Source of the DNA: Ruixingdingia sedimenti | GTDB taxonomy: Bacteria > Pseudomonadota > Alphaproteobacteria > Rhodobacterales > Rhodobacteraceae | Length of the DNA: 64,000 nucleotides | Direction of reading: 5' to 3' | NCBI RefSeq assembly: GCF_031432425.1 | Contig: NZ_JAVKPH010000010.1 | Span: 1 to 64,000 of the forward strand | Shown: in pieces, positions 8,647-18,631 of the stretch | Position numbering within the stretch: position 1 is the first letter of the stretch | Layout of the letters: each line of letters opens with the position of its first letter | Program-made: the position numbers and the translations under genes | Notes under the pieces: generated by a model | What the model was told of the DNA's origin: nothing | The model's database searches: none | Seen by the model: the letters and a program-made list of their open reading frames with translations, nothing else

Positions 8647-8670
8647 CCCCCGGGGGCGGGGGTTTCCCTT
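8646..8670 (+). terminator. Candidate intrinsic terminator of smpB
   Basis: A 7-base stem (8646-8652 with 8657-8663, four-base G loop) begins in the smpB stop codon and is followed by TTTCCCTT. The stem is very GC-rich and the T-run is short, so strength is uncertain. Confidence 0.45.
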
Positions 8671-8697
8671 CTGCCGGATGGCCCGGCGGGAAGGACA

Positions 8698-8847
8698 GCG
8701 CCGGGGGCCAGCCCCCGGACCCCCGGGATATTTGTGCCAGCCTGAAGAACAGCGTGCTTTCGGAATGGAGAGCGACCTGCTCTTCAGGCTGGACTTAAAT
8801 ATCCCCGCCGGAGGCCCCCGCACTTTCCGCCGGGCCAAGCGCCGGGT
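8698..8847. repeat. Modular inverted-repeat element, copy A
   Basis: This is the first of four related intergenic elements (others at 15201, 23527 and 36581). The left outer arm at 8698-8733 has a GCCGGGGGCCAGCCCCCGGA core and ends in GGGATATTT. The right arm begins AAATATCCCC at 8798 but its GC-rich end is degenerate. The inner palindrome is CCAGCCTGAAG at 8737-8747 paired with CTTCAGGCTGG at 8782-8792, perfect over 11 bases and different from the inner sequence of the other copies. A tail at 8827-8847 (CCGCCGGGCCAA, then CGCCGGGT) is shared with copy C. The element fills the gap between smpB and the sulfurtransferase; no gene is visible there. Confidence 0.85.
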
Positions 8848-8931
8848 GTGCGTACCCTCGGCGGGGGACGCCCCCCTTCCCTTCGCCGGGCGCCCCCGCT
8901 ATGGGTGGACCAAAGGAAGGGAGCCGCAGCC

Positions 8932-9783
8932 ATGTCCGCCGACGACCCCAGAACGCTCGTGTCCACCGCCTGGCTGGAGGCGCATCTGAAAGACCCCGAC
9001 CTGCGGGTGCTGGATGCGTCCTGGTATCTGCCCGCGATGGGGCGCGACGCCCGGGCCGAATACGACGCGGGCCATATCCCCGGCGCGCGGTTCTTCGACA
9101 TCGACGAGATTTCCGACACGCGGTCCGACCTGCCCCACATGGCCCCGCCGGTGGAAAAGTTCATCAGCCGCATGCGCGCGATGGGCGTGGGCGACGGACA
9201 TCAGGTGGTGGTCTATGACGGCATGGGCCTCTTTTCCGCCGCCCGCGTCTGGTGGACCTTCCGCCTGATGGGCAAGACCGATGTCGCGGTGCTGGATGGC
9301 GGGCTGCCGAAGTGGAAGGCCGAGGGGCGCGAGCTGGAAGACATGCCCCCCATCCTGCGCGACCGCCATATCACCGTGCAGCGGCAGGCCGGGCTGGTGA
9401 AGGACGTGACGCAGGTCGCCGCGGCCTCGAAACTGGGCGATCATGCCATCGTCGATGCGCGCCCGGCCGGCCGGTTCCGCGGCGAAGAGCCCGAACCCCG
9501 CCCCGGCCTGCGCGCGGGCCATATTCCGGGCGCGAAGAACGTGCCCTGGGACGCCGTGCTGAACCCCGACGGCACGATGAAGGACCCGGCGGCGCTGCGC
9601 GCGCTGTTCGAGGGCGCGGGCGCGGATCTGGCGAAGCCCGTGATCACCACCTGCGGATCGGGCGTGACGGCGGCGGTGCTGAACCTCGCGCTGGAACGCA
9701 TGGGCCACCGGAACCACGCGCTTTACGACGGGTCGTGGGCGGAATGGGGCATGTACAACGACCTGCGGGTCGAAAAGGGGTGA
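8932..9783 (+). CDS. sseA: 3-mercaptopyruvate / thiosulfate sulfurtransferase
   Basis: Tandem-rhodanese enzyme of 283 residues that moves sulfane sulfur from mercaptopyruvate to thiol acceptors or cyanide in the cytoplasm. Each half has the rhodanese DAxWYLP...YDAGHIPGARFFDID and DARPAGRF...AGHIPGAKNVPW patterns. Only the C-terminal half has the active-site loop, TTCGSGVTAAV, where Cys is about residue 240. The CGSGVTA form points to mercaptopyruvate rather than thiosulfate as preferred donor. GGAAGGGAG precedes the ATG. The aminotransferase gene begins 8 bases after the stop, so the two are co-transcribed; aminotransferases can make mercaptopyruvate from cysteine, which would fit. Confidence 0.92.
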   Translation: MSADDPRTLVSTAWLEAHLKDPDLRVLDASWYLPAMGRDARAEYDAGHIPGARFFDIDEISDTRSDLPHMAPPVEKFISRMRAMGVGDGHQVVVYDGMGLFSAARVWWTFRLMGKTDVAVLDGGLPKWKAEGRELEDMPPILRDRHITVQRQAGLVKDVTQVAAASKLGDHAIVDARPAGRFRGEEPEPRPGLRAGHIPGAKNVPWDAVLNPDGTMKDPAALRALFEGAGADLAKPVITTCGSGVTAAVLNLALERMGHRNHALYDGSWAEWGMYNDLRVEKG

Positions 9784-9791
9784 CGACACCT

Positions 9792-10973
9792 ATGTTGGAA
9801 GCACTGAGGCCGCAGCCGGCGGACAAGATCCTGCAACTGATCCAGATGTTCAAGGACGACCCCCGGGCCGACAAGATCGACCTGGGCGTGGGCGTCTACA
9901 AGGATCCGACGGGGCTGACCCCGGTGATGCGCGCGGTCAAGGCCGCGGAAAAGCGCATCTGGGAAACGCAGGACACCAAGACCTATACCGCGCTGACCGG
10001 CGATCCGGGCTACAACGGCACCATGCGCCGGCTGATCCTGGGCGATGCGGTGGATGATGCACGGCTGTCGTCGATCGCCACGCCGGGCGGCACCGGGGCG
10101 GTGCGGCTGGCCGTCGATCTGGCCAAGATGGCGAACCCCGGCGCGACGGTCTGGGTGTCGCGCCCGACCTGGGGCAACCATATCTCGATCATCAAATTCG
10201 TCGGCCTGCCGGTCGCCGAATACCGATACTTCGACGAGGCGGCGGGCGAGGTCGATTTCGCCGGGCTGACCGAGGATCTGGGCCGCGTGAAGGCGGGCGA
10301 CGTGGTGCTGCTGCATGGCTGCTGCCACAACCCGACCGGGGCGAACCTGACGGCGGATCAGTGGCAAAAGGTGATCGCCATCCTCAAGGCGCAGGGCGCG
10401 CTGCCGCTGGTGGATCTGGCCTATCAGGGCTTCGGCGACGGGCTGGAGGATGATGCGGCGGCGACCCGGGCCGTCGCGGCGGCCTTCCCGGAATTGCTGA
10501 TCGCGGCGTCCTGTTCCAAGAACTTCGGCATCTACCGCGACCGCGCGGGGATCCTGATCGCGGTATCGGCCGATGCCGGCCAGACGCAGGTGGCGCAGGC
10601 GAACCTCAACTTCCTCAACCGGCAGACCTATTCCTTCCCGCCCGATCACGGCACGCGGGTGGTGATGACGATCCTTCAGGACGCGGACCTGACCGCCGAC
10701 TGGAAGGCGGAACTGGAGGAGACGCGGCTGACCATGCTGCGCCTGCGGACCCAGCTGGCGGAGGAGCTGCGCAAGGCCACCAATTCCGACCGCTTCGACT
10801 TCGTGGCGCGGCACCGGGGGATGTTTTCCCGCCTCGGGCTGACGGAATCGCAGGTGGACCGGCTGCGCACCGAATTCGGCATCTACATGGTGGGCGACAG
10901 CCGCATCAACATCGCGGGGCTGAACAGCGCCACGGTGCCGGTGCTGGCGCGGGCGGTGGCGGCGGTTCTCTGA
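9792..10973 (+). CDS. Class I aspartate/aromatic amino acid aminotransferase
   Basis: PLP-dependent homodimeric transaminase of the AspC/TyrB subgroup (393 residues, normal length). Motifs: DLGVGVYKD near the N-terminus, TPGGTGAVRLA (phosphate-binding region), HGCCHNPTGANLT with the Asn that contacts PLP O3', VDLAYQGFGDG, and the Schiff-base Lys in SCSKNFGIYRDRAG (about residue 245). The C-terminal substrate Arg is in DSRINIAGL. It transfers amino groups between aspartate or aromatic amino acids and 2-oxoglutarate. Whether it favours tyrosine/phenylalanine or aspartate cannot be decided by eye. A strong terminator follows. Confidence 0.92.
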   Translation: MLEALRPQPADKILQLIQMFKDDPRADKIDLGVGVYKDPTGLTPVMRAVKAAEKRIWETQDTKTYTALTGDPGYNGTMRRLILGDAVDDARLSSIATPGGTGAVRLAVDLAKMANPGATVWVSRPTWGNHISIIKFVGLPVAEYRYFDEAAGEVDFAGLTEDLGRVKAGDVVLLHGCCHNPTGANLTADQWQKVIAILKAQGALPLVDLAYQGFGDGLEDDAAATRAVAAAFPELLIAASCSKNFGIYRDRAGILIAVSADAGQTQVAQANLNFLNRQTYSFPPDHGTRVVMTILQDADLTADWKAELEETRLTMLRLRTQLAEELRKATNSDRFDFVARHRGMFSRLGLTESQVDRLRTEFGIYMVGDSRINIAGLNSATVPVLARAVAAVL

Positions 10974-10994
10974 CCCGGCGGCCGCGAGGAAACG

Positions 10995-11022
10995 GGGCCC
11001 GGGGGAAACCCCGGGCCCTTTC
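10995..11022. terminator. Bidirectional terminator between the aminotransferase gene and amtB
   Basis: A perfect 10-base stem (10995-11004 with 11009-11018, GAAA loop) lies between the convergent stops. TTTC follows it on the plus strand. On the minus strand the T-run is weak, so it acts most clearly on the aminotransferase transcript. Confidence 0.8.
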
Positions 11023-11025
11023 ACG

Positions 11026-12363
11026 TCAGTAGTGATAGGCGCGTTCGCCATGCGCCGTCAGGTCCAGCCCCTCGCGTTCCGCCTCGGGGGTGACGCGCAG
11101 GCCGCCCATGACCAGCCCCACGATCTTGAACAGGATGAAGGACACGACCGCGCACCAGAGGATGGTGACGCCCACCGCCATGACCTGATAGATGACCTGT
11201 TCGGCCATGCCGCGGTCGCCCGCGAAGCCCTGCCCGCCGAGCGACGGCGCGCAGAAGACGCCCGCACCGACCGCGCCGACGATGCCGCCGATACAGTGGA
11301 TGCCGAACACGTCGAGGCTGTCGTCATAGCCGAGCCTGTTCTTCACCACCGCCACGAACCAGTAGCAGACGGCCGAGGCGATCGCGCCGAGGAAGATCGC
11401 GCCCACCGGCCCGACGACGCCCGCCGCCGGGGTGATGGCGACCAGCCCCGCGATCATGCCGGATGCCCCGCCCAGCATCGACGCCTTGCCGCGCGACAGG
11501 TATTCCACCAGCACCCAGCCGAGGATCCCGCCCGCGGTGGCGGTGAAGGTGTTGATCATCGCCAGCCCCGCCGTGGCCCCGGCCCCGAGCGCGGACCCCG
11601 CATTGAACCCGAACCAGCCCACGAACAGGATCGCGGCCCCCACCAGCGTCAGGGTCAGCGAATGCGGCGCCATGTTTTCCTTGCCATAGCCGATACGGGG
11701 CCCAAGGACGACCGCCCCCACCAGCGCCGCGACGCCCGCGTTGATGTGCACCACCGTACCGCCGGCGAAATCGAACACCTCCCACCCGAAGAAAAGGCCG
11801 TTCGCATCCCAGGCCATATGCGCCACCGGGAAATAGACGAAGGTCGCCCACAGCGCCACGAACAGCAGCACCGCGCCGAACCTGATGCGTTCGGCAAAGC
11901 CCCCGATGATGAGGGCAGAGGTGATGCAGACGAAGGTCATCTGGAAGGACACGAACACATATTCCGGGATCGTGCCCGACAGCGTATCCGGCCCGATCCC
12001 CGCCAGGAACAGCTTGCCGAAGCCGCCGAAGAAGGCGCTGTCGGAGCCCCCGAAGGCGAAGGAATAGCCGTAAAGGACATAGATGATCATGCACATCGCG
12101 GTGATGGCCGTGGTCTGCATCAGGATCGACAGCATGTTCTTGGTGCGCACCAGCCCGCCATAGAACAGCGCCACCCCGGGCAGGATCATGAACAGCACCA
12201 GCGCGGTGGAAATCAGCATCCAGGCGGTATCGCCGGTATCGAGCGCCGGTGCGGCCTCCGCCACCTCCTCGACCGCTTCGGCGGCATCCTGCGCCCAGGC
12301 AGGCAGGGCCGCAAGCGCCGCCAGAACGGCGGCCAGGCCCGGATATTTCGTCATGTTCGACAT
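11026..12363 (-). CDS. amtB: Ammonium transporter
   Basis: Amt channel of 445 residues that takes up ammonium when nitrogen is scarce. An N-terminal signal sequence (about residues 1-24, ending near AWAQ) is followed by a short acidic periplasmic stretch and 11 transmembrane helices. Characteristic stretches: ALFYGGLVRTKNMLS, FAGGTVVHINAGVAALVGA (twin-His region, first His about residue 205), NAGSALGAGA, and FGIHCIGGIVGAVG with the second pore His. The C-terminal EREGLDLTAHGERAY is the GlnK-docking tail. It lies 23 bases downstream of glnK in the usual alphaproteobacterial glnK-amtB operon, which NtrC normally controls. Confidence 0.97.
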   Translation of the reverse strand: MSNMTKYPGLAAVLAALAALPAWAQDAAEAVEEVAEAAPALDTGDTAWMLISTALVLFMILPGVALFYGGLVRTKNMLSILMQTTAITAMCMIIYVLYGYSFAFGGSDSAFFGGFGKLFLAGIGPDTLSGTIPEYVFVSFQMTFVCITSALIIGGFAERIRFGAVLLFVALWATFVYFPVAHMAWDANGLFFGWEVFDFAGGTVVHINAGVAALVGAVVLGPRIGYGKENMAPHSLTLTLVGAAILFVGWFGFNAGSALGAGATAGLAMINTFTATAGGILGWVLVEYLSRGKASMLGGASGMIAGLVAITPAAGVVGPVGAIFLGAIASAVCYWFVAVVKNRLGYDDSLDVFGIHCIGGIVGAVGAGVFCAPSLGGQGFAGDRGMAEQVIYQVMAVGVTILWCAVVSFILFKIVGLVMGGLRVTPEAEREGLDLTAHGERAYHY

Positions 12364-12386
12364 GTTTCTTTCCCCAGAATGACCGC

Positions 12387-12725
12387 CTAGAGCGCGTCGT
12401 CGTCGGTTTCGCCCGTCCGCACGCGGACCGCATGTTCCAGATCCAGCACGAAGATCTTGCCGTCGCCGATCTTGTCGGTGCGCGCGGTCCTGCGGATCGT
12501 GCCGACCACCTCGTCGGCGATCGCGTCGGCGACGGCGATTTCCAGCTTGACCTTGGGCACGAAGTTCACGGCGTATTCCGCGCCGCGGTAGATTTCGGTA
12601 TGGCCCGATTGCGCGCCGAAGCCCTTGATTTCTGTGACCATCATGCCCCTCACCCCGATGGCGGTGAGCGCCTCGCGCACCTCCTCGAGCTTGAACGGCT
12701 TGATCGCTGCTATGATGAGTTTCAC
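12387..12725 (-). CDS. glnK: PII nitrogen-regulatory protein GlnK
   Basis: Trimeric PII signal protein that senses 2-oxoglutarate and ATP/ADP, blocks AmtB when nitrogen is ample, and is uridylylated by GlnD. A GTG start at 12725 gives exactly 112 residues, the canonical length, and is preceded by GGTGGAG. The T-loop carries the modified Tyr51 in IYRGAEYAVNFVPK, and the C-terminal signature is TGKIFV-like (GDGKIFVLDLEHAVRVRTGE). The longer frame reaching 12857 is not PII-like and was discarded. Linkage to amtB favours the name glnK over glnB. The 240 bases upstream (12726-12965), shared with the divergent penicillin-binding protein gene, contain an AT-rich island (about 12850-12900) that probably holds the glnK promoter; I could not identify a clear NtrC box. 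Confidence 0.96.
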   Translation of the reverse strand: MKLIIAAIKPFKLEEVREALTAIGVRGMMVTEIKGFGAQSGHTEIYRGAEYAVNFVPKVKLEIAVADAIADEVVGTIRRTARTDKIGDGKIFVLDLEHAVRVRTGETDDDAL

Positions 12726-12965
12726 GTCTCCACCCTTCCCTGGCAGGCGGCCCCGGGCGGGGCCCACACCGTCACGAAAGGGCCTTCGCATCCGCAGCAC
12801 AACGCAGCGGCGCCCCGCCGAAGGGGCGAAACACGAAACACTGCGCATTTTTTGCACAACAGGGCGCGAATGATGAAATCATGGGCGCATCAAAAAACGG
12901 CGCGGTGTCTCCACAATCCGGCCCCGACGCGCTATGGTGCGGCAAAAGCAGCAGGCACAGACCGC

Positions 12966-15176
<2,211 letters not shown>

Positions 15177-15200
15177 GCGGTTCGCGCGGCGGCAAGGGCG

Positions 15201-15339
15201 GCGCCGGGGGCCAGCCCCCGGACCCCCGGAGTATTTGGGAAAAGATGAAGCCGCGCCGCTTTTTCCGAAAAGAAGAGCCCCCGCCTTTCACAGTGAGATA
15301 AATATCCCGGAGGTTCGGGGGCTGGCCCCCGGCGCCGCC
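15201..15339. repeat. Modular inverted-repeat element, copy B (perfect outer arms)
   Basis: The left arm GCGCCGGGGGCCAGCCCCCG at 15201-15220 is the exact reverse complement of 15316-15335, a perfect 20-base pair of arms 95 bases apart. Inside them are GGAGTATTT (to 15236) and AAATATCCCGG (from 15300). The middle contains an imperfect A/T-rich hairpin (GGAAAAG near 15238 with CTTTTTCC near 15260) unlike copies A, C and D. It occupies the whole gap between the convergent penicillin-binding protein and mlaC genes, where it could terminate both transcripts. Confidence 0.9.
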
Positions 15340-15361
15340 CGCGACACCTGCCCTGCGGCCG

Positions 15362-15973
15362 TCAGGCGGTCTTCAGATCCTCGATCAGCCCGGCGACGCT
15401 GCCGCGGCGGCGGTCGAGCATGGCGCCGATTTCCGTCCGTTCCGAGGCGAGCATGTTCACCCCCTCGATGATGATGTTGAAGAACAGCAGCTTGCCCGAA
15501 CGGTCCGACACATGCCAGCGCAGGTCGAACGGCGCCTCGCCGCGCAGTTTCGCCACCGAGATCACCTCGAAATAGGATTTCAGCGGCCGCGCATCGGTCA
15601 CTTCGATCTTGCCGCCGATGAACTCGCGGAAGCGCCGGCCGTATTTGCGCGCGATATAGGACTGGTAAGCCGTGGTGAAGGCGCGCAGGTCGGCGGCCGA
15701 GGCGCTGCGCGCCGCCGGGCCGAGCGCCGAACGCGCGATCGTCGGCACATCGGCATAGGTGGCGAAGATGCGTTCGAAATCGCGGTACATCGCCCCCTCG
15801 GCCTTGCCGGAGTTGATGACGCCGTTCACCTCGCCGATGGCGCGGTCGATCAGCCCGCGGGCCTCGTTCACGGTCAGCGCCGCGGCCGGACGCGCCGCAC
15901 CGAAGGCGGCAAGCCCCGCCAGCGCGGCCGCAGCGCCCGTCACCAGCTGGCGGCGGGTCGGTTCAGTCCGCAT
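15362..15973 (-). CDS. mlaC: MlaC-like phospholipid-binding ABC-transport protein
   Basis: Periplasmic MlaC/Ttg2D family protein (203 residues from the ATG at 15973) that carries phospholipid between the MlaA outer-membrane complex and the inner-membrane MlaFEDB transporter. The N-terminus has a twin-arginine-like TRRQLVTGAAAALAGLAAFG signal, so Tat export is possible. The body shows the family pattern RDFERIFATYADVP, ALGPAARSASAADLRAFTTA, YQSYIARKYGRRF and WHVSDRSGKLLFFNIIIEGVNML. The chosen start overlaps the mlaA stop by 11 bases, so the pair is translationally coupled. The mlaFED genes are not in the window. Confidence 0.9.
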   Translation of the reverse strand: MRTEPTRRQLVTGAAAALAGLAAFGAARPAAALTVNEARGLIDRAIGEVNGVINSGKAEGAMYRDFERIFATYADVPTIARSALGPAARSASAADLRAFTTAYQSYIARKYGRRFREFIGGKIEVTDARPLKSYFEVISVAKLRGEAPFDLRWHVSDRSGKLLFFNIIIEGVNMLASERTEIGAMLDRRRGSVAGLIEDLKTA

Positions 15974-16745
15974 AGATGTCCTCGTATGGATCAACGAACG
16001 CATCGTCGCTCACCTCCTGTCCGAGTTCGTAGCGCCGGTTCTGCAGATACAGGAGCCGCGCCTGCGCATAGCTATCGGCGCTTTCATAAAGGATCGAGTC
16101 CACAGTGTCCGCATAACGGCCCCGATCACCGAGTTTTGAGCCGATTTTCGCCGCCTTGGCGTAGTAGCGTTCCGGCTTGGGCAGCATGTGGTCCAGCGGA
16201 TCGGCCAGCGTGTCGACGACAAGGCCGAGCGCGTCGCGTTCCGTCGAGGGGCCGATGAAGGGCAGTTCCAGATAGGCCCCCTCGCCCATCCCCCAGGCAT
16301 GCAGCGTGCCGCCGAAATCGGCCTCGCGTTCGGTCAGGCCCATCGCGCCCGCCGGGTCGAACAGTCCCCCGATCCCGATGGTGCTGTTCACCAGAAACCG
16401 CGAGGTGTTGTGCGCCGCATCCGCGAACCGCGCCTGCAAAAGCGCATTCGCCACCGTCGAGGGCAGGCCCAGATTGCCCGCGAAATTCGACACCCCCTGC
16501 GTCACCGGCGCCGGCAGCACCGTGACATAGGCGGTGGCCGCCGGCCGCACCAGCGCGCGGTCGAGGCTGCGGTTGAATTCGTGGGTGCGGCGATTCGCGG
16601 CCTCGTAGGGGTCGTTGACATCCGGCGCGGGCGGCGCGGCGCAGCCCGCAAGCACCGTCATCCCGGCCAGCACAAGGCCCGCCGCCCCCCGGCGGAAACG
16701 GGAAGAAAGCGATGGAAAATCCGGCGGCAGGCTTCTATGTTCCAC
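15963..16745 (-). CDS. mlaA: MlaA/VacJ outer-membrane lipoprotein
   Basis: Outer-membrane lipoprotein of 260 residues that removes misplaced phospholipid from the outer leaflet. The signal peptide ends in the lipobox VLAGC, making Cys35 the lipidated residue. Family motifs follow: NDPYEAANRRTHEFNRSLDRAL, GVSNFAGNLGLPSTVANALLQ, RFLVNSTIGIGGLFDPA, ADFGGTLHAWGMGEGAYLELPF, and GPSTERDALGLVVDTLADP. The acidic C-terminus overlaps the mlaC start. The tandem MlaA-MlaC order, without the ABC genes, is seen in other Rhodobacteraceae as far as I recall. Confidence 0.95.
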   Translation of the reverse strand: MEHRSLPPDFPSLSSRFRRGAAGLVLAGMTVLAGCAAPPAPDVNDPYEAANRRTHEFNRSLDRALVRPAATAYVTVLPAPVTQGVSNFAGNLGLPSTVANALLQARFADAAHNTSRFLVNSTIGIGGLFDPAGAMGLTEREADFGGTLHAWGMGEGAYLELPFIGPSTERDALGLVVDTLADPLDHMLPKPERYYAKAAKIGSKLGDRGRYADTVDSILYESADSYAQARLLYLQNRRYELGQEVSDDAFVDPYEDIYAD

Positions 16746-16894
16746 GATAATGACTGGCCCCGTCAGGTCGTTTGGTCAAAGACATAGAAATAGGCAGAGG
16801 CGTCGGGAATGGCAACTCGGATAGGGCGATGGATCGGGCGGCAGGTGAAATCCCGCCGCCCGCCGTGCCATGATTGCAGCACTGGGCACCACGG

Positions 16895-18631
16895 ATGAGC
16901 GACCAGCAGACAGCGCGCGGCCTGGCCGAACTTCGCGCCGCACGGGGCGAAAACCGGCGGCTTTTCCTGGCCGTGTTCCTGTTCAGCGCATTGGTGAACC
17001 TGCTGATGCTGACCGGGCCGCTTTACATGTTGCAGATCTACGACCGGGTTCTGGGCTCGCAGTCCGAAGAGACGCTGGTGGCGATTTCCATCCTCGTCAC
17101 GGCACTGTTCCTGGCGATGGGGATCCTGGATCACGCGCGCTCGCGCATCACCGCGCGGATCGGCGCGCGGTTCCAGGACCGGCTGGACCGGCGGGTGTTT
17201 TCCGCCGCCGTCCGCTATACCGCCGTGATGCCCAACGATCCCGTGGCGCTGGCCGCGCAGCGCGATCTGGAGGCCGTGCACCGCCTGCTGGCCTCGCCGG
17301 TGCTGATGGCGCTGTGCGATCTGCCGTGGACGCCGCTGTTCATCGTCGCGATCTTCATCTTCCACCCGATGCTGGGGATTCTCGCGCTGGCGGGCGGGGC
17401 GTTGCTGATCGTGGTGACGTTCCTCAACCAGATCACCACCAAGCGCCCGATCGCGGATGCGAACGGCCTGACGCTGGTGGCGGAACGGATGTCCGACCAG
17501 ATCAAGGGCGAGGCCGAACTGATCCAGAGCCTGGGGATGCGCAACGCCAGCTTCGGCCGCTGGCAGGCGGCGCGGCAGAAGGCGACCGATGCCTCGATGC
17601 AGGCCGCCGATGTGGGCGGGGCCTATATGGCGACCTCCAAGGCGCTGCGGCTGTTCCTGCAATCGGCGATGCTGGGCCTGGGCGCCTGGCTGGTGCTGCG
17701 GGGCGAGCTGACGGCGGGGGCGATGATCGCGGGGTCGATCCTTCTGGGCCGGGCGCTGGCGCCGATCGAGATGGCGGTGGGCCAGTGGGCGGTGGTGCAG
17801 CGCGCGCAGGAAGGCTGGTCGCGGCTGGCGGTGCTGCTGAGCCGCGTGCCCCCCGAACAGCCGCTGACCCCCCTGCCCCGCCCGCGCGCGATCCTCGAGG
17901 CGCAGAACCTGTCGGTGGTGCCCCCGGGCGAACAGCTGGCGGTGCTGCGCGGCGTCAGCTTCCGGCTGGAACCGGGGCAGGCGCTTGGCGTGATCGGGCC
18001 TTCGGGGGCGGGCAAGTCGACGCTGGCGCGCGCCGTCACCGGCATCTGGCGCCCGGCGGCGGGCAAGGTGCGGCTGGATGGCGCCGCGCTGGAACATTAC
18101 GAACCCGACGTTCTGGGCAGCTACATGGGCTATCTGCCGCAAAGGGTGACGCTGTTCGACGGCACGATTGCGGAAAACATCGCCCGCCTGTCGTCCGAAC
18201 CCGACCCCGAGGCGGTGGTGCGCGCCGCCCGCAAGGCCGCGGCGCATGACATGATCCTGCAGTTCCCGCAAGGGTATGACACGCGCGTCGCCGCCATCGG
18301 GTCGCGCCTGTCGGGGGGGCAGTTGCAGCGTATCGGGCTGGCGCGGGCGATGTATGGCGATCCGGTCCTTCTGGTGCTGGACGAGCCGAACTCCAACCTC
18401 GACAACGAGGGGTCGATGGCGCTCAACATCGCGATCCGCGCGATGAAGGATGCCGGGCAGGCGGTGATGATCATGGCCCACCGCCCCGCCGCGATCCAGG
18501 AATGCGACACGCTGCTGGTGCTGGAAAACGGTGTCCGCACCGCCTTTGGCCCGCGCGACGTGGTGCTGCGCGAAATGGTCAAGAACCACACCGAAATCAT
18601 CAAGAGTGCCGGCCCCGGAGGCGTGACATGA
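16895..18631 (+). CDS. Type I secretion system permease/ATPase (PrtD-like)
   Basis: ABC exporter of 578 residues: an N-terminal six-helix membrane domain (about 30-310) and a nucleotide-binding domain with Walker A GPSGAGKST (about 360), Q-loop YLPQRVTLFDG, signature LSGGQLQRIGLARAM and Walker B LLVLDEPNSNLD. It has no C39 peptidase domain, which places it with the PrtD/HasD exporters of C-terminally signalled RTX-type proteins. The ATG at 18628 of the HlyD-family gene overlaps its stop as ATGA, so they form one unit. No TolC-type outer-membrane gene and no RTX substrate are adjacent. Confidence 0.93.
   Translation: MSDQQTARGLAELRAARGENRRLFLAVFLFSALVNLLMLTGPLYMLQIYDRVLGSQSEETLVAISILVTALFLAMGILDHARSRITARIGARFQDRLDRRVFSAAVRYTAVMPNDPVALAAQRDLEAVHRLLASPVLMALCDLPWTPLFIVAIFIFHPMLGILALAGGALLIVVTFLNQITTKRPIADANGLTLVAERMSDQIKGEAELIQSLGMRNASFGRWQAARQKATDASMQAADVGGAYMATSKALRLFLQSAMLGLGAWLVLRGELTAGAMIAGSILLGRALAPIEMAVGQWAVVQRAQEGWSRLAVLLSRVPPEQPLTPLPRPRAILEAQNLSVVPPGEQLAVLRGVSFRLEPGQALGVIGPSGAGKSTLARAVTGIWRPAAGKVRLDGAALEHYEPDVLGSYMGYLPQRVTLFDGTIAENIARLSSEPDPEAVVRAARKAAAHDMILQFPQGYDTRVAAIGSRLSGGQLQRIGLARAMYGDPVLLVLDEPNSNLDNEGSMALNIAIRAMKDAGQAVMIMAHRPAAIQECDTLLVLENGVRTAFGPRDVVLREMVKNHTEIIKSAGPGGVT

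Noticed and set aside
12840..12890. NtrC site for glnK in the AT-rich island
   Set aside because: TGCGCATTTTTTGCAC does not form the expected dyad, and I could not fit a Rhodobacter NtrC consensus with confidence.
12249..12965. Upstream extension of the penicillin-binding protein gene to 12249
   Set aside because: It would overlap glnK and amtB on the other strand and add non-homologous sequence; the ATG at 12966 gives a normal class A PBP.
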